Origin: Auanema rhodensis | Lineage: Eukaryota; Nematoda; Chromadorea; Rhabditida; Rhabditidae | Reading direction: 5' to 3' | DNA length: 64,000 nt | NCBI GenBank assembly: GCA_964057225.1 | Contig: OZ059898.1 | Location: 15,291,267 to 15,355,266, forward strand | In this document: in pieces, positions 37,401 through 51,137 of the stretch | Numbering within the stretch: the stretch's first letter is position 1 | Layout of the letters: the number at the start of each line of letters is the position of its first letter | Notes under the pieces: generated by a model | Databases searched by the model: none | What the model was told of the DNA's origin: nothing | What the model saw: only the letters and a program-made list of their open reading frames with translations | Program-made: the position numbers and the translations under genes

Positions 37401-40400
37401 CCGTTCATTCTCTTTCACTTTTTCTTTTTTTCCTTTTTTTTGCCCATTTTGATAAAACAATTCTTTTTTCAATACTTGAATATACGAAAGCTATGCGATG
37501 AAGAGACTGGAGGAAGATTGTAAGACGAAGACAGTGGATGACAATCGTTGTTGAAATGTGTCTTTCTGATACAAAACGACTTGAAAACGGAGCGCTGAGG
37601 TAATAAAAGCGGAGGAGAACAGAGACTAAGGAGGGAAAGAGAGAAAGGGTTTGTAACGTTTGATTGGGTCGTCGTATGTGCCACCATATATATGGTTTCT
37701 AGTCTTGAGGCCTTTACGCATAGCTGTCTGAATGTCAGCATAGCAGAGATACATCATCAGACAAACTGAGAGGCAAAGAGAATATATATCTCATCGGCTT
37801 TCTATAAAGTTTATGTTGTTGTCAAGTTTTTGAACCTCACACATACACACATCATCATATCCATATAGCAGCAGAGAGATATAACAGTGCAGGACGATGA
37901 TAACGTTCTTTTCTTCTCGTGAGGGACATCCTGTCAATACGCATGAAGTAGTTGGTGACAAGCTCTCGTTCAAGTGTCATCATCATCATCATCATGATAG
38001 TGATAATCCAACACCTATCTGATCATCAGTACATCAATATCCTGACCTTTCAATATATATTTTTCATTTTTGGCCTAACAACTATCCCTACTACTGTGTT
38101 GTTTTCTTCTTTTTATTTCTTCATCTCCATTTTACCCCCCCCCCCTCTATCTCTTTTCCCCTTTTTAAGGGCATCCCGTTCTATAAATGCCAAGTGAAGG
38201 ACATTACATATAGCTTGGTAAAATGGTTTTTAAACTGTCTAATTGACGAGGAAATATCAAGATATGACCACGAATTGAAAAAGAAAAAAACGAGCAAAAC
38301 CGACAGTTTACAGGTCGATTGATCATCATATCAGATACAGACATGCATAGAGTAGGCTTATCACATGTCTTACCAGACATCAGAACGGATGAAAAAAAGA
38401 TTTTTCGTTGCAAGACCGCAAGACTGTCTGTGTGTCTATAGGACTGTTATGCTTCATCACACGTCAGACAGTCAGTTTTCATTCATTCAAGTCACGAAAG
38501 CTTTTTCCTTATCAATTGGAAAAATTCATACGCTGATGACGAGATGGAAGAAGAAGTTAGAAGGGAAAAGAAGAATTCGTTTTCTCTTTGGTTGTTTCAT
38601 CTACCAGTTTCCCTCTTCTATCTCCTCTATTCCCTTTTCTCTTACTGAGAGAGTCGAAATAAAAAGGTTCATCGGTTGTCACAGAGCAAATTTGTGTCTT
38701 CTGCTAAATTCTGTTGAGGAAGAGGATATGGAAAGTTGGTGAGCTGAAAGGTCAGACATCAAATAGCAAATAAGGAATACGAAACATCTGTCTTTTCTAT
38801 CGACAATCATACTTTTCACTACTACGTAATGCAACAATGTATTTCCCTTGAAATATAGTTGAATTCGGCTCTATTGGATGTGTGTAACTACATAACCTAG
38901 TAAGAAGGTTCAGTTGTTTGAGTAGAGGCTTCTACGAGGTCAAACTTGTATGTAAGTTCAAGATGATACTGATGCAGTCGTTCTGTAAGATCCCCTCGTA
39001 CAGCACAATGCTGTTGTCGTGACATTGTGACAGCACAATCAGATGTGTCAGGTACAGGCTACTGCTGATGCTGCTGTTGTGTAGTATGCAGATTGAGTAA
39101 ATATAGCACACACCAGGAGATTCGTTTCCTTTCTTACTTTTCTTTTTCGGCTTTTCCTCGCATGTGTCTCAATCCCCCCTCTCCCTTCCATCTCTCTGCA
39201 CCTTCGTCCACATACACATGAACAAGCAGACATATCCCATACAAACAGCGGCAAAACTGCCTTTGATAACTAGGATGACCGTTGCCGATGAAGTAAGCTG
39301 AGAATTCATTGATTTGAGAGATATTGAATATCATTGAATGGTATGTAGCTACGGCGATGAAAAGGTGCGAATAGGAGTGAGAGAACAGACACATAGAGGG
39401 AAAGATAAAAGGCAGAAGCTCAGAATATGCTTTAAGTCATCAAGCTTTCTTGACACGCCTGAACAATTTGGTTAAATAAAGGTCTGATGAGATTAATATG
39501 CAGAGTATATAGCTCATTTTCTCCTTTTTTACAATCTGATTGCAATATTTTCCATGGATTTTGTTAACAAAAATGTAAAAATAGAAATGTTTCAAGCATA
39601 TGCTGGCACAATGCTTACAGATTTCAACTCGTTACTCTGCTTTAAGAAGTGAAAAGAGCAAAAAAACGTATTTTAAGATGAGAGAGAGACAGCTCTCGTG
39701 CTCCGCATGTTGAAAGAACATCTAGTACATTCAGCTGCTCAGAAATACGTTTCGGTGTTTCAGTTATTTCCTCCTCATCATCATAACCAGCTACAACGCA
39801 CATGCAGTTGACGTCTGCTGTTTCCCAGAAGTGAATTTTTCGTTTTTTTCCCCTCAAAATGCTTGAAAAGTGTAACAATGAAGTCAAAATGATGAGCATA
39901 AACATAACGATTAGGAAGCAGGATATAGAAGATGGCGTATAAACAACCAAAATAAGTATTCTGTTGTTAATTCCATCACTTAGATCATCAGACTCATGTT
40001 GAGTTTTACGTGAGTTTTTCCCCAAAAAATAGTCCTTCAGCAGGTTTTTCAGTATCTTCATGGCCATACAACACATAAAATCTAGAAAATCATCCCTTGC
40101 TCTATGAACTTCATCAAATTTTCTTTCAGGCAGCAGGAACAAGGAAAGAAACTACTTAACGTCGGCATTGATGACGTATCGTGCGAGTTAACTCGGCGCT
40201 AGTGAGCTATCAACATTTATTCTGTTGTTACTCCATCGGTCATCTTGATTACAAACCTATAGCCATGGTTTGTATGAGGTCCACCAGATTAGGCTTAACC
40301 GATTTCTCTTTTGGCCTTTTCCGAGTAATTAGAGCTGTTCACGTACGTGAAACCCAATGCAGCCGGTCATTTACGCAAATTGATTGCCGAGAGAATAGTA

Positions 40401-42150
40401 GGAAGAAGATATATGAACTGAAGCTGTGCTGGACCATGGGAGAGATGGAGCTGTATAGCTCTTCAAACCAGTTGCTATCCCGGATCACATGAGACTGGGT
40501 CACGGTCAAGCCATGAATGGATATACAACGGAGAACGAATACGTATGAGATCCGAGAAGAGAAAAAGAGGAGTAGTAAAGCATAATTAAAGTTTCAAATG
40601 TGTAGAAGCCTAGAGTGGCCTTTCAGCTACACGCGCATCAATTGTGGAAACGAAGGATAGAATTGGGAGGAAGAAACTAAGAAAATGAATCGACAAGCTG
40701 GCACTGACGTTGCAAGGGGAAGCTGGTTAACTAGGCTGGCCGGCTGGCAGACTGGCTGGCTTGCACGCTGTGATTGGAACGTACAAACATACTCGAAACG
40801 TAAAACTTCTAGTGAAGCAGAAATGCAACCGACTCTCTTCATTGGCACAAACAGCCAAAATGAAAACAGCTGCAAGTGTCAGATTCGTTTATTCAAGTGT
40901 ATAACACGTGAGTCACGTGTAATTAACATATTATATGACCTCTGTGTAAACAAGTATGTTTCTGGACCGTTTGTTTCATGAAGCATACTGTTAGCCATGT
41001 GTTTGTAACCTCTCAACATACGATTATGCGCATACCATTTGGCATAAATGATTGTTCAGCAAGAAACTATAACAGAATTATTAGAAAACTATTCTGATAA
41101 TCTTTGTTGAAATACATTTTGAACCAACAAGCCTGAAGACACATTGGATTCGCAGTCGGTTGGGGAGGAGGTTCAATCAAAGCAAGCCGAGATCATCAGT
41201 CTTGGTCAACTTAAATGCAAGTTGGATAGAGATGAAGCGATGAGGCAAACGGCTACGAGTCACTGAATATCAAAAAAAGCCAAAGCAATTGCTTAGCATT
41301 CCAGCCTCCTCTTCATCTTTCCTCGTCAGACCACATACGCACACATCATGAGCATGGCTTAGAAACATTGAGTAGGCGGATTTCCCAATGAAAAAAGGGC
41401 GGCAAAAAACTGCTGGTAAATGAGAAACACATGAACTTGAGAGCATTGACAGCAGCTACATGCGTTTCCCTCCATTCTGAAGCAGCAGCATGGCTCAAAG
41501 TTGAACTTGCAAGCACATTTACATAGTCTGGGAAGCTTTTTTTTTGTGTCGGAAACGGATTCGCTATTCCGGAAAGAGACTACTGACTTTCATGATTTTG
41601 GCTCTTCGGGAGCACATTCCGTCCTCATTTGCTCGTCAGAGTTTCGTGCGTTTTTTCGAGCTCAAAATAGAGAAATAGATGAGCTTAACTGCTCAAGCTG
41701 ACTGATGACGGCTCAATAGTGAATAGTGTGAGCCAGGCAAAGAGCAATAGGAGCAGTAAGAGAGCAGTAACCGGAAAAGCTTATCGCAAAATGGGCCCTG
41801 AAGGCACGAAGGAGTGAAATGATTGAAACAAATCGAAGTACATATGGCATGAACTAAATGTCTGAAACTTGGCTTCATGTGTACGAAGATCAGTGATGGG
41901 GGGAGGGTGGGTGGCTGGGTTTCAGTGTGGGTGTGGACGAAGTAGTCTCAGACTATATTTGCTTTTGAAATTCAAAATAATGTTTATTGAATTAAGAGAA
42001 AACTATAGAATATGTCTCTTAATAATAATGAATTGAATGAAGAAATCTATCCACCAGGAGAAAGAAGAAGGAGGAAGAACTACTAGATAGGACACCTTCA
42101 CTATCTTTCTTCTTCATTCATGAGACTTTTTTTTCAGAAAATAAAAGATA

Positions 42151-42185
<35 letters not shown>

Positions 42186-45100
42186 AACAGAGGGAGAGAA
42201 AGAAAACAATGAAAACAAGAGGTAAACTCGAGAAAATATGAGATTGGAATGAGAAAGAGATTGTATGAAGTTGAGAGAAAAATAGATGAATGAAATGAAA
42301 GATGAGGTATCAAAATGACATATGAGATGCGAAAAGAAAAAAAAACTCAATCATGTTTTGTGAATCAGAAGTAAATTTCGTCGAATGTTGATTTGTATTG
42401 ATACTACTACATGAAACCAATTATCATTTTCTTTTCATTTTATGCTTCTTTTAGACGAAAAAGAAAATCGAAATGATTATACGTATAATATAATTTTCCT
42501 GAAAACTGGAAAATTTGGTTAAAAACGAAAAAAAAGAAAAGAAAATTGAGTAAATGATAATAAAATTATAATAATAGTGTATTGAAAACACAAAAAATGG
42601 GAAAGAGAGAGAGAGAGAGAGAAAGAAGAAGAGTAAAGGTAAAGGTAAAGAGAGACAGGCAACTACATATAGAGAGAGGGAGAGAGATTACGTCAAAATA
42701 CAGGAAAAACCTAGCATTACATCATCAAAATGAACAAATTGAATAGTTGATGATGTTGTGTAGTCATCAAACTACAAGTAAAAAAGTCGAAAAAATAGCC
42801 AAAGGTCTAGATTTTTGAAGGCAAAATGGCTATAACTACGATTTCATCAAATGAAAAAGTCCAAAAAATAATTGAAAAAGTGACAAAAATACGAAAAACA
42901 TAATGAAAATAAAGAAAATGAAGCGTACCTTTGGTTTGGGCCGAACATTCTTGAGTATGGACGGCTCGTCAATCGAGTGACCATCAGCTTCAACGCTTCT
43001 GTAACATGACGTAAGTAGAATAGTGAATACTAGAATAGTGGCAGTTAATCGTCCCGGTGCTATCAGCTTTTCAACGACGAGCATCATGAATCTCCTTCGG
43101 ATTTTAAGAGGGAGGAGAAGATAGTTGAGAGTTGAATCTTTGTAATTTCATATGTTAGAAAGATATTTTAATCTTATTTCAACGATAAATCAAAGTAATT
43201 AACATCAAAAATTTAAAAAAAAGGAAAAAAAGAAAAAACCGACGAATATGCACGCATGCGGCTTACTTAACGGGAAGCAACGTCCGATTTGTTGCCGACG
43301 GCGCCAGTCATAGTCACGCCCATCCCTTGGCCCCGCCTCCTTCCAAGTAGAAGGGAAAAGAACATAACGTGAGAGTTCATAGGAAAATAAGAGAGATTAG
43401 ACAAAGAGAGAAAGATATATGCAGGTAAATTAATTAAAATGACTGATACTTGAAGGTAAGTAAGAAGATTTAATGAATAAAGAAGAATAGGGAAATATGA
43501 GTTATTCAACATTCAAGAGGCATAATTTTCCTTTTTTCATCAAAAACAAAAAGAAAAGATGTAAAGTTAAAATGTTTCATCAATAGTTTGAATAATTCTA
43601 AATCTCAATATTAAACTAAAAAATATATGAAACGCATGAAACTAGTTTTGAAATAATTGTAAAAATTTGAAATACGTGATTTAGTTGAGCGTTAATTATT
43701 GAAATTTACAATTAAATTTTATTAATTTTCATGATTTTACAATGAAAACAAATATTTTGTAAAGCTTTTTCTTTTGGATAAAAAACTTTTTTTTTCAAAA
43801 TAAAAGGTAGAGGAATGAATTGGAAGTAGTAGCTAAACAGGTAGGATGGAGAAAAAGGTGAAGAAGGTGGGTGGATTGATGAGAAAGAGAGAGAGAGAGA
43901 GAACCAGAGAGAGAGTAGATAGATAGATGATGGCAGTTTTCTGTGGTTTCGCGTTTTATTTTCGCAGTTGGTGGCCTTTTTGCCCTTTAGAAGCCAAAAA
44001 ATTTGTATTTGTTTTCATAATGAACGTTTGAATTGAATTCAAAAATAGAAATTAGAAATACAAGAAATGAACATTTGACGAGAAACTGCAGATTTAGACG
44101 GATATAACAGATAGATTTGAAAGATTTTTTGTTGTTTTTTAGTTAATTTTTGTTGTTGAAAGAAGAGGTCGTAGGATGAGGAAGAAGAAGAAGAAGAAAA
44201 AAAGATGAAGAGTTCTATCAATAGTTTTGATAATCAATAGTGTGTTGAAGATGAAGATGAAGGAAAAACGATGATAATGATGATGAAGAAGACGATGATG
44301 ATGTGAGCAGAGATGGTACAGCCATTTTGAATTTAAAATTTCACAAGGTTAGTAAATTTTCCAGTGATATATTGACTTGAAAACATGATTTGTTGTTGAT
44401 TTGTCGATAAATAAAAAGAGAAAATGTTTTGATTGAAAAAGAATAGCCCCTTGTGCTTAGAAGATTACAAGCCTGATTGCTAAATGTCACATTCATTCAG
44501 CTCGTTGTTTCTTAGATAATAATTGAAGAAGAAGATTATGATGAATCTTGATATTAGTTTTTAAGATTAAAGAATACTAAATCTATCTTGTTATTGAGGA
44601 AGATTCGGCTTCTCATTTCTTGGGTTATTTCAGTAAATTAGAGAGTTCAATACATACATATCTCATGTACTGATGACAATCTTTTGACATCTCCTTATAA
44701 GGTCAACTTTGGCATGTTGAATGAAAATTGAAAGAAAGAAGATATCAAAGAACATGAATTTCTTAAGTTTATATGATCTAGTTAGCTATATATAGAATAA
44801 AAGAAATAGTTGTTAGATGAAGAATTCACACGTATAGTTAACATAATATACTATAATTATGGCAATGAAGGACATGTTGCATCACGCAATCGGCCTATCG
44901 TGATGGTATTTCATCGAATAGCGGATGGGCTCGCTAACTAATACAAAGTATCTTCTTAGGATGTTACATTGCTTTTTGGGATCTCTCGTAATCTCACTCT
45001 CTCTCTCTTTCTCTCCCTCTTAGTAGATTGATCTCTTTGATCATTTCTCTTAAGAACTTTCGAGGAAGAATTCTTAGTTCAAGTATATACATATGACTCG

Positions 45101-48100
45101 AGAGCATAAACTGTTATGACTATGATCACCAAGCTGCATCAAAGCCAACTAATTTCCTTCTTTTTCAAATGGCATCAACGAATCAGATAGCAAGTCAATT
45201 TCTCTATGATTATTTCCTTTATTGCTTATCTTTCGCTTAAAACTCATAGATAGATCTCTCTTTCTCTCTCTCTCTCTGATTTCCTGTTCAGATTTTCTAT
45301 AAATCAAGTGAGTTCATGAGCTTGATGGTAATCTGCACATGCGCTCTATTGACCGGAATCTACACCAATTTGCGCGAAAATCCGTTTTTCAACTCAACTC
45401 TCCCTATTTCCCTGCTGAATCGACTTCAAAATAGGAATTTTCAAACAAAAGATTCGCAGATACTACATGTTGTCGTCGCATAGCAAGCCGTATTGTCTTT
45501 AATTCTTCTTTTTCTTTTTATTTGTGGACGAGTATGACTGCCAATGAAGAGGGAAACAGATATATACCTGATTATGTTTGTTCCATTCCAACAAAAATTT
45601 TCCGTTGATGGATCAGAGCAAACTCCTTCCGCTACAATCCTCCAATGACCATTGTAGTCGTTTAACTGTAATTAGCATTGAGGGTCAATCTCGTTTGTAG
45701 TTAAATCCTCTCTAAACCTGACTAATCATCGTTTCTAGACGACGCGGCACAGATTTAGGTGCATGATTTGGCATAGGCGAAGCTTTTGTGGCGACGAATT
45801 GTCCGTTCGCTTCAGATGGTAAGGTTCCACAATGCCCAACAACATTACGAGCAAGATCTGGAGATGTGACTTCAACAAGCCGACGTAAATCATTCAATAG
45901 TCCTCGACGAATCTAGAAAAATTCAAACAATATAAGATTGAAACAAGAGAATACAGTATTACCACATTGAATCCATCATCAAATAAGCGATTTAATCGAG
46001 TTAAAGCAAAAATATGCTGATCAAATTGAGTATTGAGTTCTGAGAAACAATCATAACTAACTTGATTACAAGAAGTTCTGTAATACTGGGCTATAACATC
46101 ATTCTCATCTCAACTATCATACCGGCAATATCCCATCCGATCTGCTATACAACTTTCACAATTTGTAATTCTTGTATAGTTTCTGGAGCAACCAGAAGAT
46201 AACTTTGATTCTGATTCAATGAGAAGAGTTTGAAGAGCCATTAATCGGCTTTCAATTAATTGGTAATGTTCAATTGTATTGGCTAAGCTGAAAATCAAAT
46301 TTAAAAAAAATAAAAAGGTTAAGGAAATCTCTCTCTTCTCTCTCTCGCTGTTAAAACTTGAACACAAACCTTTTTGCAATTGAAATTTTCTCTTTTCCAA
46401 AATATGAATGCCATTTAGATGAATGATGATGCATACATTCAGTATATGAAGTTAATGCTGAAACACATTCACCCATTGTTAAACAAAGAAATGTTGATGG
46501 TAATATATCCGAATAGAAATCATGTAAATATTCTGTAAGATGCCTGTTACGATCTGAAGTTGTCATCTGAAAATTTATTTTAAAAAAGATTATTTTGAAG
46601 AAAAATTTAATTTGTTTTTTTTTGACAAAAAAAGCATAAAGTTTATATTAAAAGCTGGAATTTTAGATATTTTGCTTAAAATAAAATGAAAAAAAGTCAA
46701 AAAATACCTTAGTCGAATGCATAATATCTTCAATTTTTTGAATTAATTGATGAAAATGCTGTTGAAAATCAGTATGTGTTATAAGCATTCCATATCGAGA
46801 TTTCAAATGATTTATAACATCAAAACGTGTTCGTTCTAATAAATAATATTTTTCACCTTAATTATATTCATATAATTAAGGAATATATAGAATAATTACT
46901 TACGATCAGCTTGATATATCATATCACGTATTCTTGGTAACATCTTCAATGATGTTATCTTTGTTACTAATTTCAAATGATCTTCTGAATTCTTTATATT
47001 GTTTTCTGTTAAACAATCACAATGTGGATGTGAAGTTATTGTCTAAAATATTATAATTATGCTAATTATATTAATTAGAATATTCAAATTTTTTTTGTTC
47101 ACGTTTTACGTGTAAAATTTTTTTCATTGAACCTATACATTTCATTGAGAACGGTTGGTTTCAAATTTAATTGTCAACTAATAGAAATTTCATTAAAATT
47201 TTTATTTTATTTCCGAAAATCCGTTTTCAATTTATCTGCTATTTACGTTAAACTCGACTTTTATAATCAAATACTTTATTAATTTCCTTAATTTATATAT
47301 TTGAAGCTTTGATCTGTGTTGAAATTACAAAAATAGCTTCAAATATCAAATATAACAAGGTGATTGTGATCCGGAAGTTGCAATAGCCTCATCAAAAAGG
47401 TTTTGCAGCTTCAAATCGTTTTGATGTTAGCCGTGAATAGCTTCAAAATCATATTCATAACCCCTGGATTCATATAATTCAGATGAATGATGAACGGAAT
47501 AATATGTTTTAGATGATGATATGGCCACAGGTTAATCCAGCAGTAGTCATCCACTCTTGATGTGCTGACATGACATTTGCCGATAGGAAAATGATCATAT
47601 TAGCATGAGATTGAAGTTGTATTGCTAACAGCATTGTCAGTTATTGTTTATAATAATAAGAGTTACAACTATATTTCATGTATTTAGATTAGAAGAACAA
47701 AAGAAAATTGTTTTTCTTTCTTTTCTCTTTTTTTTTGTTTTTTTTTTTGAATAATGAAAAAAATATATTCAAACAATATTAACGAAAAATTGGTTTTAAA
47801 ACTACGAAATAATGAATTGAATAATTGAAATTGATGAAGAAAGAGGGTGGATCTCAAATAATAAAAAGAGAGATAGAGGAATAGTGAGAGAGAGAGAACG
47901 AGAGAGAGAAATGAAAGTGAATATAGTATCATGATAGCTAAACAGCTAACCGGAAATGTTAGAGATAAGCGGAAATTGAACTAGAAAAATCATTTCCGAT
48001 CCCTGTATTCGGTTATATTTTCAAACTCGGGGACGATAATGGGGTGATGATGATGATGATGATGTTCAGACACCATGTACAGTCTTTTCGACAAGCTGTC

Positions 48101-49704
48101 ACTGATTGATAAGTTATGGATGACGGAATATGAGCCGGATGTACAGACAGAAATAGATGATCACTATGTGATTTCATTATGAAGATTATACTGCTAGATA
48201 TAGTTAAATTAATTGAAAAATAGTTATTTTGAAGATGATATACATCTTGAACTCTTCAGATGTTCTATACTCCAGAATTGAAAAAATAGAAAGACGACCA
48301 GGAAGTGCAATAGCTATTGGATTCCTTAAATCTCATGGGAAACAAGAAAAGAAAAAACCTATGAGAGGAAGAAATATTTATTAATTCTACTTATTAGTAG
48401 AATTGCAAAGTAGAGCAACGGGGATATAGGGGTAGGGACACGTGAAAGCATACAGCTTACAGCATGAGATTGCACTCAAAACTTATTGATCTCTGATGAT
48501 CATTTTGACAGAAGATGATGCTTTATGAATGAAATTCTTGTCAGTCTGATCGTACCAGCCACCCTCCTGGATAACAAATGAGAGTCCGACGAGTAACACA
48601 GAAAGAATTTAGAAATGATAGAATAGCGGCTAGGTCTTTGATTTCCTTAGCCAGCACCTCATTAATATTATCAGAAACGACTACGTGCTGTCGATTGTGA
48701 AGGCATCGTTTTGGCTATTGTGTCATCGTTTCCAGATGGAAGATTAATCGTTTAGAAATCGACGAATACGAACGTTTCTCAATGCTGAAGTTGGTCATGT
48801 CTCAGACATGGCGCTCGAGTAATGATGGTTAGAGCTGGCGTAAGGAGTGGTACATGAAGCTGTGAATCTACCGTAATGCTTTAATAGAAGTTTTTTTTCT
48901 GAAGAACCAAATGAAAAAAAAGAACAAAGAATTGGAAATTATTTTAGATTTTTCGAAACAAAAAAAAAATAAAAGAAAGTCATAAATCAAATTGTAAGTT
49001 TGTGAGAATAAGAGAAAAGTTGCAAAAAAAACCTCCAATTGATGACCTTTTCTGTTCTTTTTGATTTCAAACATACTTCTAACTGATTTCTGAGCCTTGC
49101 TGTTCCGCAAACGCAGTTTTTTTCAATGAAAAAACGAGGGAATTCCCAAGAATTAGGACAAAAATCAGCATTTTTTGAATTGTATTGTTCAATTTTTGAA
49201 TCTTTTTTCTATTAAATAAGAAGAAGGAATAGATGGTGAAGGACCACAGAGCCAGTTGTGCGAAGAGGGCGACGATGTCACTCTGTTTACACAGGATAAG
49301 ATTTAAGATTGCTCATTAAAGGTGACTGATACTCTTGATATTAACAAAAAATTTAGAGAAAGAGCTTAAGTCAAATGAAAGTTTCATTGAAATATCCAAT
49401 GTGATATGTGGTGGAATAAGAAGTAGAAAGAGAGAATAAGAAAGCTGATGTTTAGGCTAGAACAAACGATAAGGTTGTAGGCTGTAACAGGTTGCAGGTG
49501 GAAGATTGCCTGATGAAGATTGATATTAAACATGAAAACTGAGAATATGTGATGAGGAAGTTGTATAAAATGAAGAAAATTACAAGAAATATTAGTTTTT
49601 TTTAAATTTGAAAATTGAATTGAAAAGTAAATATAAGATTAACATACGATTGGAAAGAAGAAGAGAACTATCAGTAGAGATAGACGATGTAAATGACCAA
49701 TCAT
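31463..49704 (-). CDS. Glypican: GPI-anchored heparan sulfate proteoglycan core protein
   Basis: Cell-surface proteoglycan that modulates BMP, Wnt and FGF signalling in the family. Exons: 49704-49648, 47042-46904, 46856-46708, 46566-46370, 46287-46123, 46077-45963, 45912-45718, 45665-45568, 42998-42929, 31832-31691, 31590-31463. All phases close, 484 aa. Exon 1 encodes a signal peptide (MIGHLHRLSLLIVLFFF). The mature part has exactly 14 cysteines, the glypican number, with characteristic groupings: HCDC, CLTMGEC, NCESC, GYCRTSC, YDC, a C-x9-CWNG pair ending FCWNGT. No cysteine follows CWNG. Glycosaminoglycan attachment is likely at S414 and S418 in the acidic context SGNGSGDEP. The C-terminus is a Gly/Ser/Thr-rich site (APGGST) followed by a hydrophobic tail without a cytosolic end, as in GPI-anchored proteins. 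Introns 1, 8 and 9 are 2.6, 2.6 and 11.1 kb. Whether it is the gpn-1 or lon-2 orthologue cannot be told by eye. Confidence 0.9.
39642..40076 (-). CDS. Candidate single-TM membrane protein nested in the glypican intron (KCNE-like architecture)
   Basis: An open frame with no stop for 166 codons; the first ATG is at 40076, giving 144 aa. The layout is a short N-terminal amphipathic helix (MKILKNLLKDYF), a hydrophilic linker, one strongly hydrophobic segment at about residues 40-74 (including FLIVMFMLIILTSLLHF), then a basic juxtamembrane stretch (RGKKRK) and a cytosolic tail with an acidic patch (YDDEEE). Size and order resemble KCNE/MiRP potassium-channel subunits, which exist in nematodes as MPS proteins, but the sequence match is weak and I do not claim that function. 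It has the same orientation as the glypican gene, so it could also be an intronic exon or a chance frame: in this much sequence about one open frame this long is expected at random. Confidence 0.35.
   Translation of the reverse strand: MCCMAMKILKNLLKDYFLGKNSRKTQHESDDLSDGINNRILILVVYTPSSISCFLIVMFMLIILTSLLHFSSILRGKKRKIHFWETADVNCMCVVAGYDDEEEITETPKRISEQLNVLDVLSTCGARELSLSHLKIRFFALFTS
42155..42200. repeat. (GA)n microsatellite in glypican intron
   Basis: Imperfect GA array with AAGAGA and CAAACA interruptions; a second lies at about 42603-42670. Confidence 0.85.
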
Positions 49705-50382
49705 TATATATATTATGATTATATTATCTGAAATATATTTAATAAATAATAAAATTTAACAAAAAAAATATATAAAAATGGGGTGAGAAGGTCAGAATGA
49801 TGACGTGCTGACTCAGACCTGTGTACGTAGGTTAGAAATTAGAAAAATAGGAAGGTGAGAGAAAGAGGGCAAAGAGAAAACGTGAGCAAGAGATAGAGAG
49901 AGGAAGTAAAGAAGAGAGAGAGAGAAAGAAAGAAAGAGAGAGAGAGATGAGAGGGAAGCATGATAAGAATAAGTGCTTGTATTATGAACAAATAAGGAAG
50001 AAGTTAAAAAAAAGTGAATTTAAAAAAGAGATTGTAAATCTTTAAAAAAAAAAACAGTTTATTTCAGAGATTAAAAGCTATTTTTTCAGAAAAAATAGTG
50101 GTAGAGTCCTAGAAATATACAAAATTGACGAGATGGGTGGTGCAGTAGACAGAGGGGCGGGATCGCTGATGGGGGGATCGTTTGTAAGACAAATGAGGTC
50201 CAAGATCCGCCCATCGGCTTGGTTCGATATCCAGAGGTTACTGAAACGGTATGTGATTCAAGTAATTGAAAGTCGTTTGGAATGGACAACATGGTAATGT
50301 GACGGCAACCATGAAAGGCGGCTTTGATGGTGTTGGGTCCTATGGATATGAACGAATATGAAGAAATAGCTAGTACTGTATT

Positions 50383-50477
50383 CAGAGAGAGAAAGAGAGA
50401 GAGAGATAGAGAGAGAGAAAGAGACCGGAAGAAAGAGAGATATAGAGAGAGAGAGAGAGAAAGAGAGAGAAAGAGAG
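50383..50477. repeat. (GA)n microsatellite
   Basis: GA array on the plus strand with GACCGGAAG and GATATAGA interruptions. Confidence 0.9.
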
Positions 50478-51009
50478 TACAAAATATATTTATATTATAA
50501 GATCTTCTTTAATATATTCTTATTTATTGAATATAGTTGAATTTAATAGCTGAATAGCACTGCCCCAATACGAACTTCAAAGTTTCGCGACTATAATACT
50601 CTGAAAGTCAGAGATGATGCTACCGGAAACAGTACTGAATCTGAGAAAAGCAGTAGCACGAAAATCAATGTAAATAAATATATAAAGAATATTTGACTTA
50701 ATTAGATGCTAGGAAAAGGTTATAATGGTAGGTTGAGTGAGATAGGCTGGGTGGGCTCCAGGTTGGCTGGAGCCATGTAGCTATCAAGCATTATGATCAC
50801 ATTCAGTAGTTGATAATGAATAAAAAAAATTCTTGTGTTATGATAGACGTTATAAACTATAATTTTTCGATATTATTCATTCATTCTATAAGAAATGGGG
50901 GAAAATCGAAGAACAATCATTTCAAAGTGAATATTATTCTTATCAGCAAAATATGATGAGAGCTTATACTTACAATTGATTACCTGAATGTTCATTAACA
51001 GCGTTTGTA

Positions 51010-51057
51010 CCTCTCTCTCTCTCTCTCTCGCTCTCTCCCTCTCCTTCTCTTTCTCTC

Positions 51058-51103
<46 letters not shown>

Positions 51104-51137
51104 TCCTTCTCTTTCTTTCTTTCTCTCTCTTTTTCGT
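51010..51137. repeat. (CT)n microsatellite
   Basis: About 125 bp of CT repeats with CCTTCTC and CTTT interruptions on the plus strand. It generates spurious Ser/Leu open frames. Confidence 0.9.

Larger units (their letters stand above)
31833..42928 (-). other. 11.1-kb glypican intron
   Basis: The intron separates the globular domain from the glycosaminoglycan/GPI exons. It is less AT-rich between about 35.4 and 41.9 kb than the flanking intergenic DNA and contains small GA arrays (32348, 35150, 36172, 42155, 42603), a CT array (33085-33108) and a C-run (38135-38146). One candidate nested gene lies at 39642-40076. Other frames of 100-125 codons (36668-37009, 38365-38742 and 40181-40492, all plus strand) show no motif, no paired splice sites and no sensible domain pattern. 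Confidence 0.6.

Noticed and set aside
36668-38742. Plus-strand frames of 113 and 125 codons in the glypican intron.
   Set aside because: No domain pattern, no paired splice sites; lengths fit chance in a less AT-rich stretch.
42836-43087. Signal-peptide-like frame (MMLVVEKL...) at the glypican exon 9 region as a separate gene start.
   Set aside because: Only the part from 42998 on fits splice sites and phase with glypican exon 8; the hydrophobic upstream part is intronic.
46078-46122. In-frame TGA in the glypican reading frame after the YCRYDS codons, suggesting a nonsense mutation, recoding, or a 24-nt mini-intron.
   Set aside because: A normal 45-nt intron (gtatga...ttacag, 46122-46078) removes the TGA, keeps the phase and gives GYCRTSC, which restores the glypican cysteine spacing.
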